From an uncultured Pseudomonadota bacterium (lineage in GTDB: Bacteria > Pseudomonadota > Gammaproteobacteria > Methylococcales > Methylomonadaceae): 7,428 nucleotides of DNA. A model generated the notes under the pieces. It did not search any database. It had not been told where the DNA came from and saw nothing but the letters and a program-made list of their open reading frames with translations. Both the position numbers and the translations under genes were made by a program. Below are positions 6,856 through 7,428 of this stretch, one piece after another. The DNA lies in assembly GCA_903902945.1 (NCBI GenBank), contig CAIUWU010000149.1, positions 1 through 7,428 on the forward strand, written 5' to 3'. Positions within the stretch are counted from its first letter, which is position 1. Each line of letters opens with the position of its first letter.

Positions 6856-6880
6856 TAGTCGGTTCGATTTGGATAGTCGG
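6855..6880. repeat. Short direct repeat next to the corB-like promoter
   Basis: ATAGTCGG occurs at 6855-6862 and 6873-6880 (period 18 bp). On the minus strand the two CCGACTAT copies lie immediately upstream of, and just touching, the predicted -35. They could be a tandem activator or repressor site; chance is also possible for an 8-mer pair. Confidence 0.35.
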
Positions 6881-6957
6881 CTTTGGTCCTGTCGGCGCTA
6901 GTAGTAATGTTGTATTGATAAAATCAGATGTATGTGCTTGTTAAACATTGGATATTG
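6881..6957. other. Gene-free spacer, nothing identified
   Basis: Together with 6792-6880 and 7231-7336 this belongs to a stretch of about 545 bp without an intact gene. The 6881-6957 part is A/T-rich toward its right end and I see no gene, hairpin with U-run or repeat in it. Confidence 0.5.
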
Positions 6958-7230
6958 TTACCGAAATGCGCCCTGTTCGGGTTCAATTTTCTCGATACCA
7001 GGCAAACTGGTTTGCAATTCGGCTGGCATGGCTTCGCTAATTGATGCTCGACCATGCCGATGGGGCTTGTTGGTCTCGGCTTTAAGTTGTGCGTCTACCG
7101 CCGTCAGGTAAAAACTTAGTTGCCGGGTTTTTCCGGCCTGAAAACACCGGTCTTGAGTTCCACCAGCATGTAGCAAGGCAACCTCAGGTGAAAACAGCAG
7201 ATCGATCAAGAAGTCATTGCCCAGAGTGCG
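6958..7230 (-). pseudogene. Remnant of a DUF1016/YhcG-type PDDEXK nuclease gene
   Basis: The minus strand holds C-terminal pieces of a DUF1016 (YhcG) PDDEXK-nuclease protein spread over two frames. In order: LGNDFLIDLLF (7221-7192 frame); then, in another frame, FHLRLPCYMLVELKTGVFRPE, carrying the ELK catalytic triplet (about 7192-7131); back to the first frame for GKTRQLSFYLTAVDAQLKAETNKP; then PIGMVEHQL in the second frame (about 7065-7038); and SEAMPAELQTSLPGIEKIE to a TAA at 6958-6960. A TGA precedes the first piece (7236-7234). Against the family pattern as I recall it, the N-terminal half and about 25 residues after NKP (the IGLLLCK...EYALR part) are missing. The 83-residue open frame from TTG 7209 is a by-product of these shifts, not a gene. 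Intact family members are probable DNA nucleases found in accessory regions. Family assignment rests on memory of conserved phrases, but several agree independently. Confidence 0.78.
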
Positions 7231-7244
7231 ATTTCAGGCCAAGA

Positions 7245-7257
7245 CTCCTGGTAGGAG
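7245..7257. repeat. Small GTAG-containing hairpin (REP-like half)
   Basis: CTCCT (7245-7249) and AGGAG (7253-7257) are inverted around a 3-nt GGT. The segment GGTAGGAGCCG (7250-7260) resembles the GTAG-start seen in many REP elements. It lies between the nuclease remnant and the larger hairpin at 7276. CTGGTAG occurs here (7248-7254) and again at 7274-7280, in the same orientation 26 bp apart, suggesting two related units. Confidence 0.35.
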
Positions 7258-7275
7258 CCGTATTGTAATTCTGCT

Positions 7276-7307
7276 GGTAGAGATAGTTGGTAACAACCAT
7301 CTCTACC
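7276..7307 (-). repeat. REP-like imperfect palindrome / stem-loop
   Basis: GGTAGAGAT (7276-7284) is inverted at 7299-7307 (ATCTCTACC), and inside it GTTG (7286-7289) pairs with CAAC (7294-7297) around a 4-nt loop. The single mismatch (A7285/C7298) becomes a G-U pair in minus-strand RNA, giving a continuous 14-bp stem there; in plus-strand RNA the loop reads GUAA, a GNRA tetraloop. No U-run follows. The GTAG motif at the stem base and the position between broken genes fit a REP/RAYT-type dispersed repeat. It could also be the 3' stem-loop of the minus-strand frame ending at 7337. Confidence 0.55.
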
Positions 7308-7336
7308 GCGCCCGGAGGGAGGATTAAAAACGGAGG

Positions 7337-7428
7337 TTAAAGTCTTAACAATGTCAAAGCCAAAACCACTTTAATCTCGCCATCCTCACGGCGAATCAAC
7401 CGCCGCAAACCCAGCTCACTGAATAGCG
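7337..7428 (-). CDS. C-terminal end of an unrecognised minus-strand reading frame
   Basis: One minus-strand frame is open from the window edge (first full codon 7426-7424) to a TAA at 7339-7337, encoding 29 residues that begin LFSELGLRRLIRREDGEI and continue KVVLALTLLRL. The alternating charged and hydrophobic pattern looks protein-like, while the other two minus frames hit stops within this stretch. I do not recognise the family. The start lies right of the window. It could be a real gene's end or chance openness over 90 nt. Confidence 0.35.
   Translation of the reverse strand, partial: LFSELGLRRLIRREDGEIKVVLALTLLRL

Noticed and set aside
6958..7209. 83-residue minus-strand open frame as a real gene
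   Set aside because: It is stitched from DUF1016 fragments, and the ELK-bearing catalytic segment lies in a different frame.
7245..7307. CRISPR repeat units
   Set aside because: There are only two related hairpins, with no regular repeat-spacer pattern.

Overview
The window reads as chromosomal DNA of a gammaproteobacterium. The best-conserved proteins (an alanyl-tRNA synthetase and a lysine/threonine-type aspartokinase) match the Escherichia/Pseudomonas versions as I remember them almost motif by motif, and alaS near lysC is a common gammaproteobacterial neighbourhood. A methanotroph-like (Methylococcales) host is possible, but this is an impression and nothing in the window proves it.

Layout. 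(1) 1-2490, + strand: alaS, lacking about its first 39 codons, which lie left of the window. (2) 2491-2631: AT-rich spacer with a good extended -10 promoter. (3) 2632-2946, +: a 104-residue H-NS-family nucleoid protein placed between alaS and lysC. (4) 2947-3144: spacer holding a perfect 26-bp palindrome. (5) 3145-4362, +: lysC, with an internal ribosome-binding site and ATG that would give a separate ACT-domain beta subunit. (6) 4370-4396: a hairpin between lysC and the next gene whose 3' arm contains that gene's Shine-Dalgarno sequence. (7) 4408-5550, +: a four-helix PepSY-TM membrane protein, probably a heme-containing reductase. (8) 5553-6791, -: a CNNM/CorB-type membrane protein with CBS domains, convergent with the PepSY gene and only 2 bp away. 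(9) 6792-7336: no intact gene. It holds the probable corB-like promoter, a small direct repeat, the remains of a DUF1016/YhcG PDDEXK nuclease gene broken by several small deletions, and two hairpins that resemble REP elements. (10) 7337-7428, -: the last 29 codons of an unrecognised reading frame that runs off the right edge.

How the genes fit together. The left part is housekeeping: tRNA charging, chromatin organisation and entry into the aspartate amino-acid pathway. The PepSY protein is probably translated from a lysC read-through transcript, and the hairpin at their junction could couple the two. The membrane-protein pair in the middle is convergent and not an operon. The right end is decaying accessory DNA. 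I found no CRISPR array, tRNA, rRNA, insertion sequence or intact defence system, and no clear undescribed multi-gene system. The most interesting items are the SD-masking hairpin, the internal lysC start, the altered ion-site residues in the CorB-like protein, and the well-readable decay path of the nuclease pseudogene.
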